Below, piece by piece: positions 50,801 through 60,559 of a stretch of 64,000 bases of DNA. This DNA comes from Isotricha intestinalis (taxonomy: Eukaryota; Ciliophora; Litostomatea; Vestibuliferida; Isotrichidae). The notes beneath the pieces are model-generated. The model was not told where the DNA came from. It did no database searches and saw only the letters and a program-made list of their open reading frames with translations. The translations under genes were made by a program, and so were the position numbers. Numbering within the stretch: position 1 is the first letter of the stretch; every line of letters begins with the position of its first letter. The stretch lies in assembly GCA_023807065.1 (NCBI GenBank), contig JAJJLU010003491.1:1-64000 (forward strand), read 5' to 3'.

Positions 50801-52828
50801 ATGAAAACAATAAAAAATATTAATTTAAATCAAAAAGAAAATATATTAAATTTAATGGATAACTATGAAATTCTAAACAAACTAGGAGGAGGATCTTTTG
50901 CCGAAGTTTATAAAGCAATAGAAAAAAAAACAGGAGAATATGTAGCAATAAAAATTTTAAAAAAAAAATATTCAAATTGGGAAGAATGCTTAGAACTACG
51001 TGAAACAAAATCATTAAAAAAATTACAAGATTCATCTTTAAACTCTCATCAAAAGGGAATAGAAAATATAATAAAATTAAAAGAAATGATATTTATAAAA
51101 GAAACAGGAACATTAAATTTAATATTTGAATATATGGAAAAAGATTTATTTATATTAATGAAAGAAAGAACTCCAAAAAAATTAAATGAAAACCAAATAA
51201 AATCAATAATATATCAAACATTAATGGGATTATCCTATATGCATAAATATGGTTTTTTTCACAGAGATTTAAAACCAGAAAATTTATTAGTAACAGGTGA
51301 AATAATTAAAATAGCAGATTTTGGTTTAGCAAGAGAAATAAGAAGTATTCCTCCATATACAGAATATGTATCAACTAGATATTATAGAGCTCCTGAATGT
51401 ATATTAAAAAGTAATAATTATAATAGTCCAATTGATATTTGGGCTTTAGGTTGTATTATGGCAGAAATGTATTTACATCCTCAACCTTTATTTTTTGGTA
51501 ATAATGAAAAAGAAGTTTTATATAAAATTTGCTCTATTTTAGGTACTCCTAATCATGATATTTGGAATGAAGGTATTTCACAAGCTAATAAAATGGATAT
51601 TAAATTTCCTAAATTTGAACCTCAAAAATTAGAAAATATTATTACTAATGCTAGTAAAGATGCTATTGATTTAATTAGTCAAATGATTAAATGGGATCCT
51701 AATAAAAGAGCTACTGCTAGTAATTTACTTCAACATAAATTCTTTAATAATATTAATAATTTAATGTTTATTAGTAATGATTTTAATGGAAGTAATTTGC
51801 TTATTTCTTCTATTAAAGGAAATAAATTAAGTATTCAAACTAAAGATGATATCCCTAGTAATTTACTGAAAAAAGAAGATGAAATTAATTTTAGTAAAAT
51901 ATTAAATGATACTGAAGGTTTTGATAATTTATTAAATAAATATGATGAAGATTTAGAAATTTCAACAGTAAATAATAATAGAAATTTAATTTCATCTCCA
52001 ATAAATGGAGATAGAGATTTTGACTTTGATGCTTTTAGAGAAAATGCTCCTACATTAACTCAAAACACTCTTTTTTTAGGTAATTCTACTGTTTTTAAAG
52101 GAGATTCTTCTAGTATAATGAATAAGAATATTACTCATATTACTGGAATTAATAATAATAATAAAAATGATACTATTATTGATTATAATGAAAAAAAAAT
52201 TTTCGATGCATCAGTTATAAATAATATTAATAGTGGAATTACTATGACTTCTATTGTTCAAAATAATAGTAATATTCATGATGGAAATGAACAAATTTTA
52301 ACTTCTATAGAAAATGATGGAAATATTTTACCTATTGATGAAAAAGATTTTTCAACTAATAATTTATCTAAAATTGAAAATAGTGAAATAAATTTTGAAA
52401 ATGCAAAACCTTTGAAAAATAATATTATTGGAAGTAATAAAAGAAGAAGTGCTAGACAATTTATTGAAGATTCACAAAAAGTTGGAACTGATTATATGAA
52501 TATTCCAAAGAAAGATAAAGAAAATGAAAATGTTCAAAATAAACCTCTTATTAAAAATAAATTTGAGAATAATGATATTAAATTTAAAGAAAAAGATTTT
52601 AATTTTCAATCAAGAAGAGCTAAACCTAATACAAATAATAATACTAATAATAAAAATAAACAAATCCATTTAAGTAAATTATTAGAAGATAAAACAATAG
52701 AAAAAAAAAATAATAATAATAATAATAATAATATTGGAGGAGGATTTTTATTTGGAATGGAATCAAGAAGAGGACACAACAATAATAATCAAAATAATAA
52801 AAATCATCCAGTGAAAAAAGTAAAATAA
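50801..52828 (+). CDS. RCK-type (MAK/ICK/MOK) protein kinase
   Basis: A 675-residue kinase. The domain covers about residues 22-317: LGGGSFAEVY, Lys in VAIKILKK, HRDLKPENLL near 153, DFGLAREI, and the activation motif TEYVSTRYYRAPE near 186, the TxY signature of the MAK/ICK/MOK group. These kinases control ciliary length and the turnaround of intraflagellar transport at the tip, consistent with the nearby IFT56 and AK9-like genes. Residues 320-675 form a disordered, Asn-rich tail with KKNNNNNNNNNNIGGGFLF; long tails are normal in this family. Codons shift from A-ending to T-ending near 51360. It is likely active, as all catalytic residues are present. Confidence 0.93.
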   Translation: MKTIKNINLNQKENILNLMDNYEILNKLGGGSFAEVYKAIEKKTGEYVAIKILKKKYSNWEECLELRETKSLKKLQDSSLNSHQKGIENIIKLKEMIFIKETGTLNLIFEYMEKDLFILMKERTPKKLNENQIKSIIYQTLMGLSYMHKYGFFHRDLKPENLLVTGEIIKIADFGLAREIRSIPPYTEYVSTRYYRAPECILKSNNYNSPIDIWALGCIMAEMYLHPQPLFFGNNEKEVLYKICSILGTPNHDIWNEGISQANKMDIKFPKFEPQKLENIITNASKDAIDLISQMIKWDPNKRATASNLLQHKFFNNINNLMFISNDFNGSNLLISSIKGNKLSIQTKDDIPSNLLKKEDEINFSKILNDTEGFDNLLNKYDEDLEISTVNNNRNLISSPINGDRDFDFDAFRENAPTLTQNTLFLGNSTVFKGDSSSIMNKNITHITGINNNNKNDTIIDYNEKKIFDASVINNINSGITMTSIVQNNSNIHDGNEQILTSIENDGNILPIDEKDFSTNNLSKIENSEINFENAKPLKNNIIGSNKRRSARQFIEDSQKVGTDYMNIPKKDKENENVQNKPLIKNKFENNDIKFKEKDFNFQSRRAKPNTNNNTNNKNKQIHLSKLLEDKTIEKKNNNNNNNNIGGGFLFGMESRRGHNNNNQNNKNHPVKKVK

Positions 52829-52907
52829 AATTAATTTCATATTTTAATAATATAAATTAATTTTCTTTTTTAAAATTGTTTATAATAATAATAAATTTTT
52901 ATTTTTT

Positions 52908-53904
52908 TCAATTTAAACATAGGAATTTGTTTCTTTTTTTATTTAATAATTTTTTATTGTTTATTACCATAGAAGTTTTATTAAATGATGAATTATGGAA
53001 AGAAATATTACTTTCTTCATAAATTTGTTTAATATCTATATAAATCTTTTTATTTTCAATTAATATACTAATTCTTTCCATTTTATATTTACAAAATAAA
53101 TTTTTTTTAGGATTTAAAACCTTACTCTTAAAATTATCTTCATTATTTAAACAATTGATACATCTACAATTGACATTACATTTTTCTCCTAATTTATAAC
53201 ATTCACAATATTTTTTATTACAATTTGATTTTGAGCAAGTACAACTAACAATAATTTTTTCATCATTTAAATTAATTATTGAATTATTTGGTTTATTATG
53301 ACAATCAACACAATTACAATTCAAACAATATTGATTATTTGAATAACACTCACAATATTTTTTTAAACACTTTGTTTTAGAACAAGTACATATTTTGTTT
53401 ATATTATAATTTACTAATTGTTTATTTATATATGAATTAGAATTAAATATATCTTTTCCAATGTAATTATCTTTCAAATCTTCACAGTAAATTACTTTTA
53501 CTCTTTTATAACTTGGAGTATAATAATTATCTAGGAAAATTAAAAAAAATAAATTTTATAAAAATTACTTATTTCATTTACTGAATTTGAAGATAATTTT
53601 TGGAAATTATTTAAATTCGTTTTTTCACTTGAAATATTATTGATTATAGGAGTTAATAAAATGTTTTGATTTTGAAAATTTCTAAAAATAATTATTTTAT
53701 TTATTTTTACAGTTCTTTAAAAGATGATGTTGTTGAATTACTTGAAAAGGAATTTTTATAACCATATTTAGGAGAATTATCTACTTTACAACTTTGTTCA
53801 AATTTATTTATATTTGATATATCTGAAAGAAGAGACATATCTTCTTTTATTTCATCTATTTTTTTAAATGGCTTTGATTCTTCATTCAAAGTTCTAAAAC
53901 ACAT
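52908..53904 (-). CDS. CXC/tesmin-like (CRC-domain) DNA-binding protein, spliced
   Basis: Three exons on the minus strand (53904-53711, 53681-53569 and 53530-52908) give a 309-residue protein ending in TGA. The two short introns (29 and 38 bp) have GT...AG ends, and splicing preserves frame across both. The C-terminal half carries two CXC repeats: CTCSKTKCLKKYCECY near residue 147 and CTCSKSNCNKKYCECY near 197, separated by a short linker, as in tesmin, TSO1 and LIN54. Such CRC domains bind zinc and recognise short AT-containing promoter elements; LIN54 is the DNA-contacting part of the DREAM/MuvB complex controlling cell-cycle genes. The N-terminal part is low complexity. Confidence 0.9.
53531..53568 (-). 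other. Spliceosomal intron (38 bp)
   Basis: On the minus strand it starts GTAATTTTTATAAAA and ends TTTCCTAG. Removal joins A to AT, making an Asn codon, in the CXC protein gene. Confidence 0.85.
53682..53710 (-). other. Spliceosomal intron (29 bp)
   Basis: On the minus strand it starts GTAAAAATAAATAAAAT and ends ATTTTTAG. Removal joins CT to A (Leu). At 29 bp it is in the size range of the very small introns of ciliates. Confidence 0.85.
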
Positions 53905-54109
53905 AATTGAATTATAATTAAATTTAATTTAATTTCAAAAAATCCTAATTTATAAACTTTTATTAACATTAAATTAATAATTCAAAATTTAAAAAAAAAA
54001 ATAATAGTCAAAAAAAGTTTAAATAAATTAAAAAAAACTTCTTCAAAAAAAAAAGAAAAATAATAAAAAAATAATTTAATTAATTAAATATTAAATATAT
54101 TATATCTAA

Positions 54110-54472
54110 ATGGACTACGAGACAGATAAAGGGAAAAAAGGAGAAGAATATAATCCAGATGAAATGCCAACAATAAGAATAATATTAAAATCTCAAGAGA
54201 CAAAAAATTTAGAATATGTAGCAAATACAATAGTAAAAAATGCGAAAGAAAAACAATTTGTAGTTAGAGGACCTAAATTTATGCCTAATAAAAATTTAAG
54301 AGTAACTGTAAGAAAAAGTCCTTGTGGTGAAGGAACTAATACTTATGATGCTTTTGAAATGAAAATTCATACTAGAATTGTTGATATTAAATGCTCTCCT
54401 AATGCTGTCAGTGATATTACTAATTTTAAAATTAAACCAGGGGTTGATATTAATATTAAAATTTGGAGCTAA
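54110..54472 (+). CDS. RPS20: Ribosomal protein uS10 (S20 of the small subunit)
   Basis: A 120-residue protein with the whole eukaryotic uS10 core: IRIILKSQETKNLEYVANTI, VRGPKFMPNKNLRVTVRKSP, CGEGTNTYDAFEMKIHTRIV and ITNFKIKPGVDINIKIW. It is a component of the 40S head. It is a single exon with an in-frame ATG at 54110 and TAA at the end. Ile codons change from ATA (all four up to about 54230) to ATT (all eight after about 54360), an unusually clear synonymous shift in a highly expressed gene. A 205-bp gap separates it from the divergent CXC protein gene. Confidence 0.97.
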   Translation: MDYETDKGKKGEEYNPDEMPTIRIILKSQETKNLEYVANTIVKNAKEKQFVVRGPKFMPNKNLRVTVRKSPCGEGTNTYDAFEMKIHTRIVDIKCSPNAVSDITNFKIKPGVDINIKIWS

Positions 54473-54844
54473 ATTTAATTTAAATAAATAATGAAATATT
54501 GGAATTCTTTTTTTATTTTTATTTTATTTATTATTTATTTTTTTAAATTTTTTTAAGATTTGATTTTCATTTCTTTAATATTGATTAAAAGGGAAAACAT
54601 TTTATAGATGTGAATTTAGTTTTTTATATATAATCTATTTTCTTTCCGATTTAAATTACTTTTTCAATTTAGGTTTGAATTGTTTTTTTTTTAGTAAAAT
54701 TTTTTGTTGTGTTTTTATTATATTTATAATTGAAAATATTTTTCTTTTTTTCTTCGAATTTTGAAAATCTTAGTTAGAATAATATTTTTTACTTTTTATT
54801 TTTTCATTTTAATTCTTTTTTTATATTATATTATATTTTAATAT
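54473..54844. other. Intergenic, nothing recognised
   Basis: About 370 bp, strongly T-rich, between convergent ends of uS10 and the amidotransferase-like gene. Confidence 0.5.
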
Positions 54845-56209
54845 TTAATGTTCTTTCATAAAAGTCCAACATAATTTTCTCCAAGTTACAAAACCTGCAT
54901 TTTTTCTTTTTTCTTCATTTAAATATTTTTGAATAAATATTTGTTTATTTTCTTCATTATATTCAATTTTATTAATTTCCATAAAATAATCAACATCTTT
55001 ACAAATATATAATCCAGGAGAATATTCAGGATGACCTTGAATAAGTAAAATTTTTTCTTTATCATCAACTAAAATTTCATATTTACAAGAATCAGAATAT
55101 CCATAAATATTAAATTTAGGAAATTTAGGTAATTGACTTATACTTTCAGAATGAGCTTCATTAATATATAAAAATTTGGTTTTTTCAATTTTTGATTTTC
55201 CCACAAAATTTAAATTAAAGAAATTTTCATTTAAATATATTTTTTCTATATCATAACAAGCTTCATTTGTCCAAGGTTGTTTAATAATTTTTCCTTTAAA
55301 AGCACTTGCTATTATTTCTAATCCAAAGCAAATTCCTAAAATTGTTAAATTAGGATATTTATTATTTATTAACATATCTTCTATTAATTTTTTTAAAAAT
55401 TTTTCTGTTTCTCTTAAAAAATCTAATTTATCATGAACACTTAAATCACTTCCTGGAATAATTAAACATTTTGATTCTGAAAGTAATTTTTCCTTTGGTA
55501 ATTCTTTTGATGATAATATGAAAAAAAATTCTTCTTTATTTGTTCTATATATTCCAGTAAATAATGATGGGAAATGAAAATATCCTTTTTGTCCTTTACC
55601 TAATTTTTTACATAAGAGAAATATATATTTTTCTCTTTTATTATTTTTTATTAATTCTATTGAATTTTTTATATGAGTAAAAAAAGTCGGTAATAATTGT
55701 TCTATATAATTATAATTTAAAGGTAATTTTATTTCTTTTATATTTAATTCATTTGAATATAAAAATAAATAATTGGTTTTTTGAATTAAATTATTAAATA
55801 AATCTAAATTTTTTAAATAAGGAATTTGAATGAAATAAATTTTTTCATTTTGAATTTCATCATATTGGATAATATTATCTGAAATTTTATCTAACCAATA
55901 AATTAAAATTTCATTATCCCAAATTTCAGGAAAAGTCAATTCTTGTTCAGGTAACTTTAAATCTTTTTCTTCAAGTGAATTTATTGAATTAAATTTATTT
56001 ATAATATTATCTGATAAAAGTTTATAATATTTATTAGTCATAAATCTTGCCATTGAAAAAATTGGAGAATTATCAATTAATGTTACTTCATTTGACATTA
56101 ATGAAATTGTATTTTCTTTTTTACAAAATAGAAAATGAAGTTCTTCTTTTTCATTATAAGAATATGGAATTAAATGAACTTTATTTGTTTGAATATAATT
56201 TCCTTTCAT
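54845..56209 (-). CDS. Class I glutamine amidotransferase-like protein with N-terminal extension
   Basis: A 454-residue protein. The C-terminal half carries a class I glutamine amidotransferase domain: nucleophile Cys in GICFGLEIIASAF, and the His-Glu pair in QGHPEYSPG, so the Cys-His-Glu triad is complete. The enzyme should release ammonia from glutamine (or cleave gamma-glutamyl groups) for an unidentified acceptor. The first 200 residues are not part of that domain; their start, VHLIPYSYNEKEELHFLFCK, recalls Nudix hydrolases, but no Nudix box is seen. No synthetase domain is present, so it is not GMP synthase or CTP synthase. The 28-bp divergent gap to the next gene is the shortest in the window. 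Confidence 0.8.
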   Translation of the reverse strand: MKGNYIQTNKVHLIPYSYNEKEELHFLFCKKENTISLMSNEVTLIDNSPIFSMARFMTNKYYKLLSDNIINKFNSINSLEEKDLKLPEQELTFPEIWDNEILIYWLDKISDNIIQYDEIQNEKIYFIQIPYLKNLDLFNNLIQKTNYLFLYSNELNIKEIKLPLNYNYIEQLLPTFFTHIKNSIELIKNNKREKYIFLLCKKLGKGQKGYFHFPSLFTGIYRTNKEEFFFILSSKELPKEKLLSESKCLIIPGSDLSVHDKLDFLRETEKFLKKLIEDMLINNKYPNLTILGICFGLEIIASAFKGKIIKQPWTNEACYDIEKIYLNENFFNLNFVGKSKIEKTKFLYINEAHSESISQLPKFPKFNIYGYSDSCKYEILVDDKEKILLIQGHPEYSPGLYICKDVDYFMEINKIEYNEENKQIFIQKYLNEEKRKNAGFVTWRKLCWTFMKEH

Positions 56210-56237
56210 TTTAAATAATATAATAAAATAGAAAAAA
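56210..56237. promoter_or_regulatory. 28-bp bidirectional promoter gap
   Basis: Only 28 bp of A/T separate the start codons of two divergent genes. Core promoter elements for one gene must overlap the other gene's leader or coding sequence. Confidence 0.5.
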
Positions 56238-57152
56238 ATGAAAAATTTTATTTCTTTTTCTTTAATCCAAAAAACAAATGAAAAAATTATTGATGATTTT
56301 TATCTTCAAAGAAAAATTTTTGAGAACTTATCTAATAAAAAGAATCAAAAAGGTTTTGGACAAATAGAACCTTTAAAAATTAAATCCATAAAATCTAATG
56401 GATTAATTAATTTTAATAATAAAAATAATTATAAATTCAATAAAATTCAAAATTTTTCAAGTTTATTGAATAATAAAATTATAGATCGTTCTTTAAAAAC
56501 TATTAAAAGTAATATAGAAAATAATTTTAATAAAAAAAAATGTTCTTTATTTCATAGTACTAGATTAATTGGAAAAAGAAAAAGAACTTTAATAAGAAAT
56601 CAAATAGGTATAAAAAATTTAACTCCTTTAAAAAAGACGAATATTAAAATGATAAAAAATTTATTGTTAAGAAAAGGAGAAAATGATACGAATGGAAATA
56701 ATGTATATGAGAATGAAGAAAAAGAAAATGAAATTAAAAAGATATTTATGGGAAATACTTATTCATTTTTAAAAGATAGTTTAACTAAACCTTATGAAAA
56801 ATATAAAAAAAAAAAACACAATAGTGATATATATGAAAATAATAATTATGGGAAAAAATTACAAAACCAAAAAGAAAGTGAAAAATATATAAAAAAAATT
56901 TATTATCCTAAAGTAGGTTTTAGAATTTGTAAAAAGATAAATATATTAAAACCGAAAGAATATTATTATAATTTATTTTGCTTTAATAATCATAAGATGC
57001 GAAATTTAAAAAAAAATTGTATAAATAATTTATATAATAATATAAATAATGCCACGAATGAAATTAATATTTTAAATAAAAAATTATTTAATATATTTGT
57101 AGAAGGGAAAAATATTTTTGATTCAGAAATTAAAGAAATGGACAAAAATTAA
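56238..57152 (+). CDS. Unrecognised basic protein
   Basis: A 304-residue Lys/Asn-rich, highly basic protein. It has a basic cluster LIGKRKRTLIRNQIG near residue 113 that could act in nuclear import or RNA or microtubule binding. No membrane segment or known domain is visible. The C-terminal end is helical (EINILNKKLFNIFVEGKNIF). It is divergently paired with the amidotransferase-like gene. The frame is long for this composition, so coding status is likely, but no function can be proposed. Confidence 0.65.
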   Translation: MKNFISFSLIQKTNEKIIDDFYLQRKIFENLSNKKNQKGFGQIEPLKIKSIKSNGLINFNNKNNYKFNKIQNFSSLLNNKIIDRSLKTIKSNIENNFNKKKCSLFHSTRLIGKRKRTLIRNQIGIKNLTPLKKTNIKMIKNLLLRKGENDTNGNNVYENEEKENEIKKIFMGNTYSFLKDSLTKPYEKYKKKKHNSDIYENNNYGKKLQNQKESEKYIKKIYYPKVGFRICKKINILKPKEYYYNLFCFNNHKMRNLKKNCINNLYNNINNATNEINILNKKLFNIFVEGKNIFDSEIKEMDKN

Positions 57153-57294
57153 ATATCTATTCTTCAAATTATTTAAAAATTTATTTGATGTTTTTATTAG
57201 TTTTTATAAATAAACAAAATTAAAAAAGAACTATATATAATATTATGACTTATTATAAACTTTATAATATATAATATAATAAGTGTTATTTTTA

Positions 57295-57933
57295 TTATTC
57301 TATTTGAATTTTATTTTGTAAGAAATTGAATTTAAATTTATCATTTATTTTTTTTCTTTTATTAATTATATAATCATTGAAAGAATCTCCGTTTTTAAAA
57401 AGAAAATTCATTCCTAAAAGATTTTTTGTTTCTTTTGAATTTCTATAACTATTATTCTCATTTTTATGAAAGACTGATATATACTTATAATTTATATTAT
57501 CTTTTTTATTCAAAGAAATTTTCACTCTTGAAGACAAAAATTTTTGCATATTAAATTGATTAGATTCTTTTTCATTATAACTTCTATTATCTATTCTAGG
57601 TAATGATAATTCATTGTGATCAGTAGGAAATTTATTATGAAATTTAAAAAAATAATCATTTTGAATTCTTTTTTTCGTTTTGTATTTTATTACATTTTTA
57701 GAATCATTTAAGAAATTATGATTTCTTATTTTTAATGGAGAAAGTGGAATTTCATTTTTATGTACTATTTTTATATATTCATTTGTGAATTTTTCATTTT
57801 CTTCTAGATTATTATTATTATTATTTTGAAGTTGATATAATTTATTTACTAAATCATTATATTTAAAATGTGCTCCTCCTTCATAATAAATTGGAGCAGT
57901 ATCTTTATATACTCCTTTATAATTTTTATGCAT
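57295..57933 (-). CDS. Unrecognised protein with YYEGGAHFKY motif
   Basis: A 212-residue basic protein, Asn/Lys-rich with possible disorder after residue 60. The N-terminus has APIYYEGGAHFKYNDLVNKL, a compact, distinctive motif followed by a helix; the rest shows only charged and Asn-rich sequence. No known domain or membrane segment is visible. It is divergently paired at 87 bp with the HQD kinase gene at 58021. The function is unknown; the short conserved-looking N-terminal motif is the best handle for a homology search. Confidence 0.65.
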   Translation of the reverse strand: MHKNYKGVYKDTAPIYYEGGAHFKYNDLVNKLYQLQNNNNNNLEENEKFTNEYIKIVHKNEIPLSPLKIRNHNFLNDSKNVIKYKTKKRIQNDYFFKFHNKFPTDHNELSLPRIDNRSYNEKESNQFNMQKFLSSRVKISLNKKDNINYKYISVFHKNENNSYRNSKETKNLLGMNFLFKNGDSFNDYIINKRKKINDKFKFNFLQNKIQIE

Positions 57934-58020
57934 TAATATTTAAAATATATTTATTAAATATTAAAATTCTATTTTTAATTATATAAATAATTTATTAATT
58001 TGAATTCGAATTAATAAGTA
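57934..58020. promoter_or_regulatory. 87-bp bidirectional promoter gap
   Basis: The shared upstream region of two divergent genes, A/T only apart from one GAATTCGAATT stretch with a TTCGAA core near 58002. Confidence 0.45.
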
Positions 58021-59067
58021 ATGGATAACTTAAAAGAATTAAAAGATAAAAATTTAATAAATTTAAACTCATTTCAAAATATATATGGAATATTAGGAAA
58101 TAAATATATATTAATAAATAAAATAGGAAAAGGATTATCAAGTAGAGTATATAGTGGGAAAAAAATAGAAAATTCATTTCAATTAAAAAAAATAATTCCT
58201 TATGCTTTTAAAATATGTAAGAAAAAATATGACCAAAAAATGTTTATAGAAGAAGGACATATATTTAAAAAATTACCATATTCATCAAATATAATAAAAT
58301 ATATAGATTCAGGTAAGGAAATTTTAATAAAGAAAAAAAACCAAAAAGCAACACAAGTTTTATATCATATTTTTGAATATGTGGATAATGGTATATTATA
58401 TAATTACATAGACTTTGAAAAAAATTTAAAAGGTTTTGGTGAAATAATAGGAAGAATAATATTTAAACAAATATTAAATGCTGTTGAAATTTGTCATAAA
58501 CATGGTGTTTCTCATCAAGATATAAAATTAGAAAATATAATAGTTTCATCAAATTATAATTTTAAATTAATTGATTTTGGTTTTTCTACTGATATTTTTC
58601 AAACTAATCATGAATTAAGATTTAGTAAATATGGTACTTCAGGTTATTTTCCACCAGAAATTTATTTAAATAAAGACATAGATCCAATTAAATCTGATAT
58701 TTTTGCTTTAGGAGTTTGCTTATTTATTATTGTTACTGGTTATAAACCTTTTAATAATTCTAAAAGAACTGATATTTATTATAAAAAAATTTATAGGAAA
58801 AATTATGATAATTATTGGAATGATTTACCTTTTAATACTATTGATTTAAGTAAAAGTTTTAAAGATATGATTATTAAATTTTTTAATATTAATATATATG
58901 AAAGAATTAAAAGTATTGAAGATATTAGAAATGAAAAATGGTTTCAAGAAGGTAAAATTGATATTGAGAATGAAAGAGAAATTTTAAAATATGAAATGGA
59001 AAAAAGAAGAAAAAAATTAGATGATTTCAACGAACACAATATATATAATGATATAAAAAAAAAATAA
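58021..59067 (+). CDS. Protein kinase with HQD in place of HRD
   Basis: A 348-residue kinase, essentially one catalytic domain. G-loop IGKGLSSRVYSGKK near residue 28, Lys in YAFKICKKK near 63, DFGFSTD near 186, APE-like FPPEIYL and DIFALGVCLF are present. The catalytic loop reads SHQDIKLEN near 165: the Asp base is kept but the Arg of HRD is Gln, so phosphorylation of the activation loop would not be read by that Arg. It belongs broadly to the CAMK-like group with no close named family. No regulatory domain follows. It is probably active but regulated differently. The C-terminus is a charged helix. Confidence 0.85.
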   Translation: MDNLKELKDKNLINLNSFQNIYGILGNKYILINKIGKGLSSRVYSGKKIENSFQLKKIIPYAFKICKKKYDQKMFIEEGHIFKKLPYSSNIIKYIDSGKEILIKKKNQKATQVLYHIFEYVDNGILYNYIDFEKNLKGFGEIIGRIIFKQILNAVEICHKHGVSHQDIKLENIIVSSNYNFKLIDFGFSTDIFQTNHELRFSKYGTSGYFPPEIYLNKDIDPIKSDIFALGVCLFIIVTGYKPFNNSKRTDIYYKKIYRKNYDNYWNDLPFNTIDLSKSFKDMIIKFFNINIYERIKSIEDIRNEKWFQEGKIDIENEREILKYEMEKRRKKLDDFNEHNIYNDIKKK

Positions 59068-59211
59068 AGAAATTGTAATTTATTTTTTTTTTGTTATAAA
59101 TTTTCAAAAAACAACATTAAATTTAAAAGTAATAAATTTATAAAAAACAATTTAATTTATATTACAAATGAAACATTCTTTTCACAAACACTTCAATTTA
59201 AATGATTAGAA

Positions 59212-60471
59212 CTATAAATTAGAAGAAGATATATTTTTAGAATTTGATTTATTTTTAATAGGAGTTCTAACCATTTGCTTTTTACGATAAAATAAGATAG
59301 AACTTTTTCTTCTATTTTCTTCTAAAAAATCTGGATTAAATTTTCCAGAAATTTTTCTTTTCCTTTTCATTGGTGAAGTAGGCGTTAAAGTAGAATCATC
59401 ATTTTTAAGAATATAATTAACAGAATTTCTTTTTTTAATTGAAGGAGAATTAATTAATTCATTCATAAAATGTTTTTTTTCTTTATTAAGTTTTTTTTTT
59501 TCTAATTCTGCTTTTTTTTTCTCCAATAATTGCTTCAATTGAAAATTATAATTTTCTCTCCAAGCTCGTAAAATTTCGTTTTTAATTTTATTTGTAACAA
59601 CTGGAATTTTACTTACTGGATCAATATAATTTAAAGTTCTTAAAATTAATTTTAATTTATTTTTTAAAGCTTTATTTTTTTCTTTAATAATATGAGATTT
59701 AAAAAAAGTATAAGCATTAAAATCTAAAGATTCATCTTGAGGAGTATTATAATTAATATTCATTTGTTTTTCAATTTCATTTAATTTTAAATAAGTCATT
59801 ATTTGATTTTTATATTCAAAAATAGCTTTTTCTTTTTCTTTAAGTAAATTTTCATCTTCTGAAATATAATATAAATCAGATGAATTTACTAAACTTTCAT
59901 TTCTAAATATTTTAGAATAGTCTTTATGTTGATTTATACATATATCTAATATTAAATCATTGTCTAAAACATCTTTTGATAAATTTAATAATTCTATTTT
60001 TTGATTTGCTGAATAATTTTCTTTTTCATTTAATGTTAATGATGATAATATTATATCTTTTGCTTTATCTACAAATCCAAAATCTGAAAAAATTCCTGAA
60101 TAAAAATTTTTATTAGATAATATTTTATGTCTTAATATTTTCATTTGATTTAATTTATTTTCACTATCAAAATCTAAAATTAATTCATTTTCATTTCCTA
60201 AATCTAAAAATGAATTTACCATTTGAAAATCATCTTCTTCATTTAATATAGAATTAAATTTTTCTTTAATATTTAAATCACTTTGATTTAAATAAGTGTC
60301 AAAATTATCTTTTTTATTTATATTTTGATTTCTTTCTATATTCATTTTTTTAAATTCTGTAACATTATAAAATTCCTTTAATTTTTTATTTTCTGGAAAA
60401 AGTTCCAAAACAGGTTTAATTGTAGAAGAAACTGAATTTCTATTAAAAAGACCAACTTTTGATAAATTCAT
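59212..60471 (-). CDS. Unrecognised helical protein, stop codon TAG
   Basis: A 419-residue, mainly helical, charged protein. The middle contains segments such as NKNFYSGIFSDFGFVDKAK and LNYIDPVSKIPVVTNKIKNE. From about 290 to 350 there is a Lys/Glu-rich coiled coil (QLLEKKKAELEKKKLNKEKK), followed by a basic tail with TLTPTSPMKRKRKISGKF that has proline-directed phosphorylation sites. No membrane segment or named domain is visible. Its stop codon is TAG, the only clear TAG terminator in the window, showing that all three stops are used. It is divergently paired at 88 bp with the Aurora-like kinase. Confidence 0.7.
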   Translation of the reverse strand: MNLSKVGLFNRNSVSSTIKPVLELFPENKKLKEFYNVTEFKKMNIERNQNINKKDNFDTYLNQSDLNIKEKFNSILNEEDDFQMVNSFLDLGNENELILDFDSENKLNQMKILRHKILSNKNFYSGIFSDFGFVDKAKDIILSSLTLNEKENYSANQKIELLNLSKDVLDNDLILDICINQHKDYSKIFRNESLVNSSDLYYISEDENLLKEKEKAIFEYKNQIMTYLKLNEIEKQMNINYNTPQDESLDFNAYTFFKSHIIKEKNKALKNKLKLILRTLNYIDPVSKIPVVTNKIKNEILRAWRENYNFQLKQLLEKKKAELEKKKLNKEKKHFMNELINSPSIKKRNSVNYILKNDDSTLTPTSPMKRKRKISGKFNPDFLEENRRKSSILFYRKKQMVRTPIKNKSNSKNISSSNL

Positions 60472-60559
60472 TTAAATTAAATTAAAAAAAATATGTTTTA
60501 TAAAAATAATAAAATAAATATTTATTAGTATTCAAAAAAAAAATTAACCAAAAAAAAAA
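60472..60559. promoter_or_regulatory. 88-bp bidirectional promoter gap
   Basis: The shared upstream region between the helical protein and the Aurora-like kinase. A/T-rich, with an A run directly before the kinase ATG. Confidence 0.45.
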
